Of a stretch of 64,000 bases of DNA, positions 41,697 through 51,411 are shown piece by piece. The stretch spans positions 47,930 through 111,929 of the forward strand of contig NZ_DFUE01000030.1 in assembly GCF_002379585.1 (NCBI RefSeq). The letters are read 5' to 3'. The translations under genes were made by a program, and so were the position numbers. The notes beneath the pieces were generated by a model. It saw nothing but the letters and a program-made list of their open reading frames with translations, was not told the origin of the DNA and did not search any database. Source of the stretch: Pseudomonas sp. UBA4194 (GTDB lineage Bacteria; Pseudomonadota; Gammaproteobacteria; Pseudomonadales; Pseudomonadaceae). Numbering within the stretch: position 1 is the stretch's first letter; each line of letters opens with the position of its first letter.

Positions 41697-42602
41697 CTAC
41701 CAGGCGTATTGGAGTCGGAGCGTCCAGGTATTCACGTCAGCAGAGCCGGTACGTTCAGACACTGTGTCGGAATAGGCGATGAGCCCACCGAACTGCGGTG
41801 ACAGCATGAAGCCCATGCTGGCTCCCAGTAGCGCGTTCTCCTGTTTGTTGTCTTGCCAATCCCCGTCAATCCTGGTTTCGCCACCCCGATTGTAAGTGGC
41901 ATCAAGAGAAGCCCAGAGTGCACGGTTGAAGGTGTAACTGAAGTGTCCTTCAACGCCGTACAAAGGCTTCTGCTCGAGTGTTCGGTTACCTTGGTAGTCG
42001 TCGTTGTCCCCGTAGAGCGAGACGTAACCGTTCAGTTCAAGCCAGGTCGGGCCGATAGGCGTGCCAAAGGCGATCTCCGGTTTGAAGGCCCAGCGGTTTG
42101 ACCCAATGTTGATGACTCGGTCCTTGTCGTAGTCGCCCGTTGGTGCCGTGACCCAGAGTGCGCCTGTCATAAAGGTCTCAGGCGTCCAGTTCGCGAATTC
42201 TTCCTTGGTCAGTGCCGGGCCCCCGAATAGGTTGTGCACCAGCACTACTTGCGTATCGGCCATTCCGCCATTGTGTTTGGTGCCATCGAAGAACCGCGCG
42301 TTATCGAAAGACGCGGAGATATCAGCGTATGGCTGCAAGATCTGGATAGCACTGTTGCGCCCATCGATAGCGAAAGAGCGGGCATAACGCGCAATGTAGA
42401 GATTTGCGTTCAGCGAAAGCCCGTCAATGGGCAGGGACGTGTCGATCGGCGTGTTGGTATCGATACGGTTGTAATACCCGAACACCATGTTGAGATCAGT
42501 CGGCAGGTTCTGCCAGTCCCTGGCATTGTCAGCAAGCGCCAGCATGGGCGTGAATGCCAGGGACGTCGCCCCGAGAATGGTTAATCTTTGAAATCCGAGC
42601 AT
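41697..42602 (-). CDS. outer-membrane transporter of the Phenol_MetA_deg (SphA-like) family
   Basis: A 301-residue beta-barrel-type protein with a signal peptide ending ALA|DN. It shows the family start LPTDLNMVFGYYNRIDTNTP and alternating aromatic strands, ending TWTLRLQYAW with a terminal aromatic residue as in outer-membrane proteins. Relatives occur in phenol and other aromatic degradation clusters and are thought to aid uptake of hydrophobic compounds. AAGGAG lies 7 bases before the ATG at 42602. It is in a group with a DUF1254 protein, a common pairing. Confidence 0.8.
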   Translation of the reverse strand: MLGFQRLTILGATSLAFTPMLALADNARDWQNLPTDLNMVFGYYNRIDTNTPIDTSLPIDGLSLNANLYIARYARSFAIDGRNSAIQILQPYADISASFDNARFFDGTKHNGGMADTQVVLVHNLFGGPALTKEEFANWTPETFMTGALWVTAPTGDYDKDRVINIGSNRWAFKPEIAFGTPIGPTWLELNGYVSLYGDNDDYQGNRTLEQKPLYGVEGHFSYTFNRALWASLDATYNRGGETRIDGDWQDNKQENALLGASMGFMLSPQFGGLIAYSDTVSERTGSADVNTWTLRLQYAW

Positions 42603-42684
42603 CCTGTCGCTCCTTATCGCGGTGGCCCACGGGTAGTAATCGTCACTCATCGCTGTTCTCGGTGGGCTAACCGCCATCTCCTGT

Positions 42685-44142
42685 TCAGTTCACGGGCGTG
42701 ATGTCATCAAGCTTCCAGCTCTTGTCGAAATAGGCTTCGGTCGGTGCATACAGGCGGAAGTAACTGAACCAGTGCTTGCCAGGCACGGTTTGAACCCAGT
42801 TCTTCTCGAATCCTTCGGGCGCCTCAGGGCCGAAATACAGATCCACCGAACCGTCCGGATTTTTCTTCAGGTCCTGACGGGACGACAGGTCCGCTTTTCG
42901 TTGGGGATTGTCGATCAAGCAGCGGGTGTCGGTGTCATAGACGGTCATCGACCAGAACTGCTTGGCGGGCGGATTAGCCCCTACATGCAAGCGATAGCTT
43001 CTGCCGCCATCGAGCCACTTTCCGTCCTTGTCCGTGTAGGCACCCAGATAGGTCTGGCCCAGACCAGGCGTTTTTGAAACCATGCCCTTGGTGTTGGTCA
43101 CAGCCTCATAAAACCAGGCACTGCGTTCCCAAAGCTGATCGTAGAACGCCACTCGCTGTGAAGGCTCGGCAATGTTCAGCACTGTGTCCCACTGGCGATC
43201 TGGCCAGAACTGGGCGCCAGGGAACCGCTTGGCAAAGGTGTTGGCCTTCGCGATCAGCTCGCCCATCTGCGCGCCTTCTTCCAGCGCCTTTTTCTGTGCG
43301 GGTGTCGGCTGGAATGGCTTGTCCTTCTCTATTCCCAGACTCGCCAGCATGGCCATGTAGAAGCGGTCTCGTTCATTCACCGGCTCTTTCTGGATGATCT
43401 GGTGCAGACGCTCCCAGTACGCCATGCCACGAGGTTGCGTGCCCGACCAGGCTTTACCACCCGGAGAAAGCAGCTTGGTTTTGCTCGGCTCCGTGCGATT
43501 GCTGTACGGGTACATTTTGAACTGCTCAACCAAGGCCTTGCCTTTGGCAGGGTCAGGATCGAGTACACGGAACCCCACCAGCACATTCATGGTTTCCGAA
43601 TGGGCGATGTAATACTTGTCGGCATCGGCGGGGGGCTGGGCACCGGGTGGCAACACCAGATACTTTCCACCTTTCCCTTTATCAGGCCCAGTTTCGCCCA
43701 TGTCGATGATTGCACGCTGCCAGAAATCGCCGACGCCTCCGGCGGTAGGTCCCGGTGGCAGTTCAATCACCAGCGGGCCCGTTTCGTTCAGATCCACGAA
43801 TCCGAGAATGTAGGGCGTCGTCGCATTGGCTGTGATGACGCCCAATTTGTCCTCGTAACTGGTCAGCACCATCAGGTCGCCACTCTTGGCGCCCAGTTTG
43901 GTTTGAAACTCCCCTTGCCACTGTGCGTAGGAAACCAGCGGCAATGCCCAGAGATAGCTCTGGGTGGCTTGCTGGAAATCCAGCTCCGAGTAGAGTTTGG
44001 CGATGGACTCATGGGCCGGAAGTTCTCCCTCCATTGCCACTGGCCCAATACGGGTGTCCAGCGTCTGAGCCTGGGCGGCCAGGCCGCAACTGACGGCCAG
44101 GGTAAGAAGTGTGCGGCCAGCCAAGCGAACAAAATGATCCAT
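42685..44142 (-). CDS. DUF1254/DUF1214 secreted protein
   Basis: A 485-residue exported protein with a signal peptide ending AQA|Q. The N-terminal DUF1254 part has YLWALPLVSYAQWQ and TPYILGFVDLNETGPLVIEL; the C-terminal DUF1214 part has NPPAKQFWSMTVYDTDTRC and DLYFGPEAPEGFEKNWVQTV followed by WFSYFRLYAP. The family is widespread in soil bacteria and has no settled activity. Between two outer-membrane proteins, it is probably a periplasmic enzyme or binding component for a lipophilic compound. It lies 10 bp after the upstream gene. Confidence 0.88.
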   Translation of the reverse strand: MDHFVRLAGRTLLTLAVSCGLAAQAQTLDTRIGPVAMEGELPAHESIAKLYSELDFQQATQSYLWALPLVSYAQWQGEFQTKLGAKSGDLMVLTSYEDKLGVITANATTPYILGFVDLNETGPLVIELPPGPTAGGVGDFWQRAIIDMGETGPDKGKGGKYLVLPPGAQPPADADKYYIAHSETMNVLVGFRVLDPDPAKGKALVEQFKMYPYSNRTEPSKTKLLSPGGKAWSGTQPRGMAYWERLHQIIQKEPVNERDRFYMAMLASLGIEKDKPFQPTPAQKKALEEGAQMGELIAKANTFAKRFPGAQFWPDRQWDTVLNIAEPSQRVAFYDQLWERSAWFYEAVTNTKGMVSKTPGLGQTYLGAYTDKDGKWLDGGRSYRLHVGANPPAKQFWSMTVYDTDTRCLIDNPQRKADLSSRQDLKKNPDGSVDLYFGPEAPEGFEKNWVQTVPGKHWFSYFRLYAPTEAYFDKSWKLDDITPVN

Positions 44143-44152
44143 ACAAAGCTAC

Positions 44153-44944
44153 CTATTTACCAAAGGTGACGTTGATACCTGCAAACACTGTGAACTGCGG
44201 CAAACCATCGCCTTTGCGCTCGACTGTCCACTGAGGTTCAACGAATGCGTTAAGAATATTGGTTCCGGATTTCCATGCCTTGCCCACCCCAAGTCCAATC
44301 GGGATGTAGTGGGTGTCATTTTTCAGGTCGAAGGTCCAGGTCCCGGTCGAGCGCAGGTACCACCCCTTGGGAAGGTTGTGAATGATGAAGGGTTGGAAGG
44401 TCGCGGTTTCAACATGCTGACGATCACTGTCGCCGGCAAACGAGCTCTGGTATTGCACCAGTCCGCCCAACAACCCCCGGGGTGAAGAATCGATTGCAAC
44501 GGCTGCAAGCCCCGCCTGCCATTTACCGGTACCCAGTTCATCCTGAGCAGCAGTGGGCGCCGTTATCTGCGGCCCGATCCCGAGCTGAACGCCCTCGGTC
44601 TTGAGCAGGAATATGTCGAAAAGGTTGAGATCGCCGATGCCGGTACTGTAGCCGCCGTGTGGATCGGGACGGGTACTGATCGGGAGTGTTGCACGAAGGA
44701 TTTGAGGTACACCGATGAAGTCCCCAGGGGCGACGGGGAGTGTTCCTCGTAGCAACGCATCGTTGGTATGCACGTTGGTGTCATAAAGCTTCGGGGTGTA
44801 GTAATCCTGCAGGTTGGCCCCCGGTGCCAGATTCAACGGGTTGTTACTTTTGTTGGCGGTGTCGGCGTTGTCCGCATTGGCGCACAACGCTAGCGGAGCA
44901 AGAGCTGTCATAAGGACCGCTCTACCAAAGTGTAGCCTGCTCAT
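44153..44944 (-). CDS. outer-membrane channel-like protein, unrecognised family
   Basis: A 263-residue exported protein with a signal peptide ending ANA|DN. The mature part has repeated short beta strands (GVPQILRATLPISTRP, GDLNLFDIFLL, GVQLGIGPQITAP, WYLRSTGTWTFDL) and ends FTVFAGINVTFGK with a penultimate aromatic, the layout of small outer-membrane barrels. I recognise no named family. It is the first gene of the leftward DUF1254 group. The ATG at 44944 has GGGA upstream. A role in passage of the compound handled by this group is inferred. Confidence 0.7.
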   Translation of the reverse strand: MSRLHFGRAVLMTALAPLALCANADNADTANKSNNPLNLAPGANLQDYYTPKLYDTNVHTNDALLRGTLPVAPGDFIGVPQILRATLPISTRPDPHGGYSTGIGDLNLFDIFLLKTEGVQLGIGPQITAPTAAQDELGTGKWQAGLAAVAIDSSPRGLLGGLVQYQSSFAGDSDRQHVETATFQPFIIHNLPKGWYLRSTGTWTFDLKNDTHYIPIGLGVGKAWKSGTNILNAFVEPQWTVERKGDGLPQFTVFAGINVTFGK

Positions 44945-45481
44945 GATGTTGTCCCTAATTATCAACCCAAGCATGGAGCCCGCTTGCAAATCCTCATGGG
45001 CCATTGAAAACTAGCAGAGGCTGTGGAAACCGCCAGAGCAAAAACAACATTTGATATGGGACTTTTGTCCACCCATGAAAGCGTTATAAATCAATCCGTG
45101 CTTATAAACCTAAAAGCTGGCGAGTTTCCCGAAATACTCTGGTAATACTCATTGGCCACTATTCGGATGCTGCGTAGCTCGTCCATTTGCTTCCAAAAAA
45201 ATATCTAGTATCGATAGCAAACATTCGCTTCAAGGCTATGCTCCCTATTGCCGTTTCCGGCCTATACACCCCTCTTGGCTGCACAAGGACGTCGCATGCA
45301 TGCACTCAAGCCCATTCAAGGCAGACGAACGTCCTTCGAAGAAACGGCATTGACCAAGATCGTTTGCTGTCGATGAACCGTCCGACTCGGGACGAGCGCA
45401 ATATCATTGCAACGCCTTGCCAATTGAGTAGACCTCGCCGAGCAAACATGTAACTCACTGCATGACACAGGAGTGTTTTCA
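44945..45481. other. AT-rich divergent intergenic region
   Basis: About 540 bp without a convincing gene, between the leftward DUF1254 group and the rightward sulfatase. It is among the most AT-rich stretches in the window (45040-45210) and must hold both promoters. GGAG at 45469 is the sulfatase ribosome-binding site. No clear operator dyad was found. Confidence 0.5.
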
Positions 45482-47437
45482 ATGAAGTTAAGTTATCCGT
45501 TATTGGCCTTGGCGATAGGCCTGAACAGTGGTCTTGCATTGGCTCAGGTCGAGCCCAAAGAAGCGAGTGAGCAAACCCGCCAGGCCAACGCTGCGGTGCT
45601 CAAGGAGTTGCCGTTCGCCGATAAACAGGATTTCGAAGATGCCAAAAAAGGTTTCATCGAGACTCTGGTGCCGATGACGATCAAGGACGCCAAAGGCGAG
45701 ACCTCCTGGGATCTGACCAGTTACGACTTCATCAAGGGAGAGGCCCCCGATACGGTCAACCCAAGCCTGTGGCGCATCGCCGAACTGAACATGAACAATG
45801 GCTTGTTCAAGGTCACGGACAGGGTTTATCAGATTCGTGGTTTCGATCTGTCCAACATGACCATCATCGAAACGGACAACGGCCTGATTGTGATCGACCC
45901 GCTGGTGACCACCGAGGTGGCCAAGGCCGGCCTCGATCTTTACTACAAGAACCGACCGAAGAAACCGGTGGTGGCGGTGATCTATACCCACAGCCATGCG
46001 GACCATTACGGCGGCGTGAAAGGGGTGGTCAGCGAAGAAGACGTGAAGTCTGGCAAGGTCAAGGTCATCGCGCCGGAAGGTTTCCTGGAAGAGGCCGTGA
46101 GCGAGAACGTGCTGGCCGGTAATGCCATGAGTCGTCGCACGCTCTACCAGTACGGCGCATTACTGCCCCGCAGCGCTCGCGGCCAACTCGACGCTGGCTT
46201 GGGCAAGACCACCTCATTCGGCACTTTCACTCTGATCCCGCCCACCGACACCATCACCAAAACCGGTGAGACACGCAACATCGACGGTGTCGATCTGGAA
46301 TTCCAGATGGCGCCGGGCACCGAAGCGCCGTCGGAAATGCTCATCTGGTTCCCGCAGTTCAAGCTGCTGAACACCGCTGAAGATGCCACCCATACGCTGC
46401 ATAACCTCTACACCCTGCGCGGCGCGCAGGTGCGCAACGCAGCGAATTGGTGGAAGACTCTGAATCAGGCGATCAACACCCATGGCGATAAGGTCGAGAT
46501 CGTCATCGCCCAGCACCACTGGCCGATGTGGGGGCAACAGCGCATCGTCAATTTCATTGCCGATCAACGGGACATGTTCAAGTACATCCACGACCAGTCT
46601 CTGAACCTGGCGAACAAAGGCTTCACCATGACCGAGATCGCCGAGCAACTGCAACTGCCCGACAGCACCGGCAAACAGTGGCATAACCGTGGGTACTACG
46701 GCTCGGTCAACCACGATGCCAAGGCCATTTACCAACGCTATCTGGGCTGGTACGACAGCAATCCCGCCAACCTGCACCCGTTGCCTCCGGCAGAGGCAGG
46801 CAAAAAATACGTCGAGTTCATGGGCGGCGCGGACGCGATCCTCACCAAAGCAAGAACCTCGATAGCCCAGGGCGATTATCGCTGGGCCGCAGAAGTGCTC
46901 AAGCATGTCGTATTCGCTGATCCGGGCAATCAGGAGGCGCGCAATCTGCAAGCCGATGCGTTCGAGCAACTGGGTTACCAGACCGAGAACCCAACCTGGC
47001 GCAACGAATACCTGATGGGCGCGTACGAGCTGCGCAATGGCGTGCCGAAAGTACCCGGCATCAGCACCTCCAGTGCCGACATGGTGGCGGCCATGAGTCC
47101 CGATCTGCTGCTCGACTATCTGGGCGTTCGCATCAACGGCCCCAAAGCCATCGGCAAGCACCTGCAGCTGAACTGGAAGCAGCCGGACGGTGTGAACTAT
47201 GCGCTTGAGTTGCGCAACGGTGTGGTGATTTACAGCGCCGACAAGGTTTTCGACAAACCTGATGCCACGCTGACTGTGGACAAGCTTGGCTTTGCTGGCC
47301 TCATGATGGGTGGATTGACGCTGGACCAGGAAGTCAATGCGGGTAAAGCCAAGGTCGAAGGCGACGCCGGCAAGGTCAGTGAGTTGCTGGCATTACTCGA
47401 TACGTTCCCGACCATGTTCGACATTGTGACCCCCTGA
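45482..47437 (+). CDS. sdsA: secreted alkyl sulfatase of the SdsA1 type
   Basis: A 651-residue exported enzyme with a signal peptide ending ALA|Q. The metallo-beta-lactamase domain has the zinc motif THSHADHYGG with His170, His172, Asp174 and His175, nearly the same numbering as the zinc ligands of SdsA1. Further markers are APEGFLEEAVSENVLAGNAM and MSPDLLLDYLGVRINGPKA in the dimerisation and SCP2-like C-terminal regions. It hydrolyses primary alkyl sulfates such as SDS to the alcohol and sulfate. The ATG at 45482 has GGAG 8 bases upstream. Its usual LysR activator (SdsB) is not adjacent. Confidence 0.93.
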   Translation: MKLSYPLLALAIGLNSGLALAQVEPKEASEQTRQANAAVLKELPFADKQDFEDAKKGFIETLVPMTIKDAKGETSWDLTSYDFIKGEAPDTVNPSLWRIAELNMNNGLFKVTDRVYQIRGFDLSNMTIIETDNGLIVIDPLVTTEVAKAGLDLYYKNRPKKPVVAVIYTHSHADHYGGVKGVVSEEDVKSGKVKVIAPEGFLEEAVSENVLAGNAMSRRTLYQYGALLPRSARGQLDAGLGKTTSFGTFTLIPPTDTITKTGETRNIDGVDLEFQMAPGTEAPSEMLIWFPQFKLLNTAEDATHTLHNLYTLRGAQVRNAANWWKTLNQAINTHGDKVEIVIAQHHWPMWGQQRIVNFIADQRDMFKYIHDQSLNLANKGFTMTEIAEQLQLPDSTGKQWHNRGYYGSVNHDAKAIYQRYLGWYDSNPANLHPLPPAEAGKKYVEFMGGADAILTKARTSIAQGDYRWAAEVLKHVVFADPGNQEARNLQADAFEQLGYQTENPTWRNEYLMGAYELRNGVPKVPGISTSSADMVAAMSPDLLLDYLGVRINGPKAIGKHLQLNWKQPDGVNYALELRNGVVIYSADKVFDKPDATLTVDKLGFAGLMMGGLTLDQEVNAGKAKVEGDAGKVSELLALLDTFPTMFDIVTP

Positions 47438-47449
47438 AACCCGTTCTTG

Positions 47450-49507
47450 CTAAAGATCAAGCACCAGAGGCTGTTGAGCGCCTTCGACCACTGCGGGTAC
47501 AGCGCAGCAGATCAGCACATTGTTGCCGTCCGGCAATTGCGCCGGTGGGTTGGTGTAGTGCACGGCGCCGCTGATGAGCCGCACGGCGCAGGTTCCGCAC
47601 GAGCCACCCCGGCAGCTGAACTCGGGGGAAAGACCGCGGCTTTCCGCCAGTTCCAGCAAGCTGCCGCTGTCGAGCTTCCAGCGCGCCTCGGTGGCGGACG
47701 CCGAGAAATACACGGGCACCGGCGCCGTCGCCGCCGGTGGCTGTGCCAACGTTGCTGGTGGTTCGGCTTGCGACCGGCGCAGCGCCGACGGGCCGAATGC
47801 CTCGGCGTGGATGCGCTGATCTGGAATGTTCAGCTCACGCAGGCCGTCGTACATGTCCTGGAGAAAACCGCCCGGGCCGCACAGGTAGAAATCGTAGTCA
47901 TCCAGCGACAGTCGCGCCTTGACCTGGGCGAAGGTCAGCCGGCCTGCCACCTGGTAGTCACGGTCAAGCTGCGCCTCGGCACTGGGATTGCTGAGGACGC
48001 GGTGGATGTGCAGCATGGCGTCCGAGTGCTGAACCAGTTGCGTCAGTTCCAGCTGAAAGGGCAGATCTGCCAAGGATCGGGCGCTCTGAAATAGATGGAT
48101 GGTGCGCATAGTGCGGTGTTGCCGGTTTTGCGCCACCAGCTCCCGGACCATCGAGATCATCGGGGTGATGCCCACACCCGCACCGATCAACACCACCGGT
48201 CGCAGGTTGTCGTCGACCAGGGTAAAGCTGCCCACGGGTGGCCGCACCTCCAGCATATCTCCCACCTGCACATTCTCGTGCAAGTGCTGCGAGGCACCGC
48301 CCTGCAATTTCACGCTGATGCGGATATGCCCGTCGGAAGGTGCGCTGGAGATGCTGTAGGTTCTGACCAGAAGCTCGTCATTACTGACCGCGATGCGCAG
48401 GGGCAGGTGCTGGCCTGGGGCAAATGGCACCACGACACTGTCCTGTGGTTCGAGATAAAACGAGCGGATATCGCGGCTTTCCTGTTGTACTCGCGTGACT
48501 CGCCATTGCTGCCATTGCCTACGCTGTTCGAGCTGCCGCATGCGCTCCTCGGCTTCCTTCCAGGTGCCGGTCGCCAGGCTGGTGGCCGCGTAGTCGTGGA
48601 ATTGCCAACGAATGGCCAGGGCGGCCGGGCGCAGCACCACGTGTTCGACCTCGACGGTGAAGAGGCGCTCGGCCCCTTCAAAGGCTTTGATCATGGGGCT
48701 GTCCAGCAGCAGCTCGGTACGTCCGCTCAGTTGCAGCATGTCGCCGGTCGCGAAGTCGATGAAGAGCAACCCGGCGACGGGGTTGGTTTGCAGGTTTCCC
48801 AGCGTGTTGAAGAACAGGTTGCCGGCGTAGTCGGGAATGGTCAGCCGATTGCCGTCGACCTTGACGAAACCGGCACGTCCGCCGCGATGGGATACGTCCA
48901 CCGATCGGTGGTGGGCATCATGATCGACGTAGCTGGCGATGAACAACGTGTCGGCTGCGCTGATCAGAGCGCTGGTGTAATCGTCCAGGCCATTGCAATC
49001 CTGGCGGGGTGCCCGCTGGACGCTGGTCTCGGCCACCCGTGTATAGGCGCGCTCCTGGATGTATTTGGGGCAGTTGCCGTAGGAATGTTCGACCGATACT
49101 CCAAGCCCTTGCGCTGAAGCGCGCTGGATGACGCCATTGACGCGATTGCGCCGACGAGTATGCAGCTCGATGCCCAGCATACCGATAGCATTGCCTGCCT
49201 GCAGGCCTGACGCGGCAGGGTCGTGCGGGTCGGGTTGCACGGCAAGCAGCAAGTGCCGCGGGTCGGCAGAGGTGACGAACCCCTCCGTTCCTTCAAGCAA
49301 GGTAGCCCAAGGCCGACCGTGGTTATCCACCGCGCCCACCACCATGAACGGCAGCTGGGAATAGAACTCCCGGTGCTGATCGGGCATGTAGTCGCGAATG
49401 ACCTTCTGCCCGATCACTTCCATACGATCCGAGGCGTAGACCTTCTGCTGAAGTAACTTCTCGCCAGCATGCCAGGGGGAGATACGGTGCTTGGGCAGAT
49501 GATCCAT
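47450..49507 (-). CDS. three-domain fusion: PNPOx-like flavoprotein, FAD/NAD ferredoxin reductase and 2Fe-2S ferredoxin
   Basis: A 685-residue fusion. Residues about 1-310 are a split-barrel PNPOx-like flavin domain (SQLPFMVVGAVDNHGRPWAT, NLFFNTLGNLQTNPVAGLLF). Residues about 335-590 are a ferredoxin-NADP-reductase-type module with RTYSISSAPSDG for FAD and VVLIGAGVGITPMISM plus YLCGPGGFLQDM for the nicotinamide nucleotide. The last 80 residues are a plant-type ferredoxin with Cys632, Cys637, Cys640 and Cys668 or 669. It can move electrons from NAD(P)H through FAD and iron-sulfur to a partner or to its own flavin. The partner is unknown. It is convergent with the sulfatase, 13 bp apart. Confidence 0.88.
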   Translation of the reverse strand: MDHLPKHRISPWHAGEKLLQQKVYASDRMEVIGQKVIRDYMPDQHREFYSQLPFMVVGAVDNHGRPWATLLEGTEGFVTSADPRHLLLAVQPDPHDPAASGLQAGNAIGMLGIELHTRRRNRVNGVIQRASAQGLGVSVEHSYGNCPKYIQERAYTRVAETSVQRAPRQDCNGLDDYTSALISAADTLFIASYVDHDAHHRSVDVSHRGGRAGFVKVDGNRLTIPDYAGNLFFNTLGNLQTNPVAGLLFIDFATGDMLQLSGRTELLLDSPMIKAFEGAERLFTVEVEHVVLRPAALAIRWQFHDYAATSLATGTWKEAEERMRQLEQRRQWQQWRVTRVQQESRDIRSFYLEPQDSVVVPFAPGQHLPLRIAVSNDELLVRTYSISSAPSDGHIRISVKLQGGASQHLHENVQVGDMLEVRPPVGSFTLVDDNLRPVVLIGAGVGITPMISMVRELVAQNRQHRTMRTIHLFQSARSLADLPFQLELTQLVQHSDAMLHIHRVLSNPSAEAQLDRDYQVAGRLTFAQVKARLSLDDYDFYLCGPGGFLQDMYDGLRELNIPDQRIHAEAFGPSALRRSQAEPPATLAQPPAATAPVPVYFSASATEARWKLDSGSLLELAESRGLSPEFSCRGGSCGTCAVRLISGAVHYTNPPAQLPDGNNVLICCAVPAVVEGAQQPLVLDL

Positions 49508-49534
49508 GGCGGGCGCTCCTGGGCGATACAGGTC

Positions 49535-50161
49535 TCAGTTGGCTTGCAAACCCACGGCAGTGCGCTGCATGGGCACAAATCCAGGCAGTGCCTCCACACG
49601 TTGCAGCCAGGCCCGCACATTTGGATACGGCGCCAGCGATACGTTGCCCTCGGGTGCGTGGGCGATGTAACTGTAGTTGGCCACATCGGCGATGCTAGGC
49701 TCGCTTCCGATCAGGAATGGGCTGTCGCTGAGTTCGGTCTCCATCACCTTTAGCAGGGTATGCGCACGGGCGATGACTTCCTCGGCATTCAATGCGGCGC
49801 CAAATACCGTGATCAGCCTTGCGGCGGCAGGACCGTAGGCAACCTGGCCGGCCGCCACCGACAACCAGCGCTGAACGCGCGCTTCAGTGATGGGGTCCGG
49901 TAGCTGCCAGCTACCACTGCCGTATGTCTTGGCGAGGTAGACCAGGATGGCATTGGAATCACTGATCAGCGTGCCATTGTCGTCAATGACCGGCACTTGA
50001 CCAAAGGCGTTGATAGCCAGGTACGCGGCTTTCTTGTGGTCACCCTTGGCCAGGTCGACGAACACCAGTTCGGTGGGCAGCTCCAACAGCGACAGCAGCA
50101 GCTCGACGCGGTGGGAGTGGCCGGAAAGAGGGTGGCGATACAGCTTGATGGGATTTGCCAT
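49535..50161 (-). CDS. glutathione S-transferase
   Basis: A 208-residue GST. The N-terminal thioredoxin-like domain begins IKLYRHPLSGHSHRVELLLSLL and contains GQVPVIDDNGTLISDSNAILVYLA, the glutathione-binding cis-Pro and Ser-Asn segment. The C-terminal helical domain has SEPSIADVANYSYIAHAPEG with the conserved capping Asp. It conjugates or reduces electrophiles with glutathione. Closely upstream of the fusion protein on the same strand (27 bp gap), so the two may be co-expressed. The start at 50161 has AAGGAG at about 9 bases. Confidence 0.92.
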   Translation of the reverse strand: MANPIKLYRHPLSGHSHRVELLLSLLELPTELVFVDLAKGDHKKAAYLAINAFGQVPVIDDNGTLISDSNAILVYLAKTYGSGSWQLPDPITEARVQRWLSVAAGQVAYGPAAARLITVFGAALNAEEVIARAHTLLKVMETELSDSPFLIGSEPSIADVANYSYIAHAPEGNVSLAPYPNVRAWLQRVEALPGFVPMQRTAVGLQAN

Positions 50162-50397
50162 GGTGCAGGCTCCTTGTTGTTTGGGCATGGGAAACAACGC
50201 AGCTGCAAACCCCGGTGGCGGTTATTACGTTGGTGGAGCGATAGTGCGCTCATCCGCAGCCGGGTAGAATCACCGCGCCGTGCAATACATAATTTCGTTT
50301 TCCTGAATGTGGACAGTCATCGGCGACACACCGCCGTCGAGGCCATCGCGCCGCGCCACTGGCTGGCATGTCCGGGCCTCACAGCGGCGGCCCACGC

Positions 50398-51312
50398 CTA
50401 TATCACCGGGAAAGCTCGTAGCGCCGAATCCGCCGCGAGTCGCGCGGAACAATAATCAACGAAAGTACGTACCTTGGCCGATATCCGCTCGCCGCTCTGA
50501 TACAGGATATGCACCGGCAGCACAGGTGTCTGATAGTCCTTGAGCAGGATTTCCAACTCACCTTTCGCGACCGAGTCGGCCACCTGATAGGAGAATGCCC
50601 GAGTCAGACCCCAGCCCATTGACGCGGCCTTGATCGACGCATGATTGGAGTTGACGACCATCCGCGGCGAGGGGTGTAGCGTCAGGGTCTTGTTGCCGAC
50701 GGTGAAGCGCCAGTCAGTGAGCAGGGCACTGGCCGACGACATCACGATGGGGAGTTTCATGACATCCGCAGGTTGCACAGGCCTGCCGACGCGATCGAGC
50801 AACGACGGCGCAGCACATACGACCATAGAGACCTGTCCGACCTTTACGGCCCGCAGGCTGGTATCGGGTAACTCACCTATCCGTACGGCGACATCGACGC
50901 CTTCGTCCACCAGGTTCACCAGGCGATCCACCAGCAGTGTGTTTACTGTCACCTCGGGATGGACCGCCAGATACTCGGTGATCAGAGGTATCAGGTACTG
51001 TTCGCCAAACATGACCGATGCGGTCACTGTCAGGTCTCCGCGAGCTCGCATACCGCTTCCGCTGGCGAGCTCCTCAGCCGCCTCGACTTCGAGCAGGATG
51101 CGCTTGCAGTCCTCTACATAGCGCCGTCCAGCTTCGGTCAACCGTACACTTCGGGTGCTGCGTGCGAGCAGCAAGACGCCCAAGCGCTTCTCAAGACCCG
51201 CTATCACACGGGTGATACTGGGCGGCGACATCCTCATCAGCCTGGCGCCGCCTGCAAAGCTCTGCGCCTGAGCGACGGCCAGCAGCACCTTCATTTCCTG
51301 AAACCTATCCAT
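50398..51312 (-). CDS. LysR-family transcriptional regulator
   Basis: A 304-residue LysR regulator of the CrgA/PtxR-like group. The HTH is MKVLLAVAQAQSFAGGARLMRMSPPSITRVIAGLEKRLG, followed by the wing LLLARSTRSVRLTEAGRRYVEDC and an effector domain with GDLTVTASVMFGEQYLIPLI. It reads in the same direction as the GST and fusion genes, upstream of them (236 bp gap), and is a candidate regulator of that pair. The ATG at 51312 has GGTGAG directly upstream. Ligand unknown. Confidence 0.9.
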   Translation of the reverse strand: MDRFQEMKVLLAVAQAQSFAGGARLMRMSPPSITRVIAGLEKRLGVLLLARSTRSVRLTEAGRRYVEDCKRILLEVEAAEELASGSGMRARGDLTVTASVMFGEQYLIPLITEYLAVHPEVTVNTLLVDRLVNLVDEGVDVAVRIGELPDTSLRAVKVGQVSMVVCAAPSLLDRVGRPVQPADVMKLPIVMSSASALLTDWRFTVGNKTLTLHPSPRMVVNSNHASIKAASMGWGLTRAFSYQVADSVAKGELEILLKDYQTPVLPVHILYQSGERISAKVRTFVDYCSARLAADSALRAFPVI

Positions 51313-51411
51313 GCTCACCGCCAGTTCGCCCAATGTATTTCGCCGCTGTCCACTTAGCGATTGCAGATAGCCTAGTTGGGATTGTGGGTATTGGTTAGGG
51401 TTTGATCTGGC

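Noticed and set aside
45023..45145. Forty-codon GTG-started ORF in the AT-rich region before the sulfatase
   Set aside because: The ribosome-binding site is only 2 bases from the GTG, there is no recognised homology, and the reading frame is short enough to be chance.
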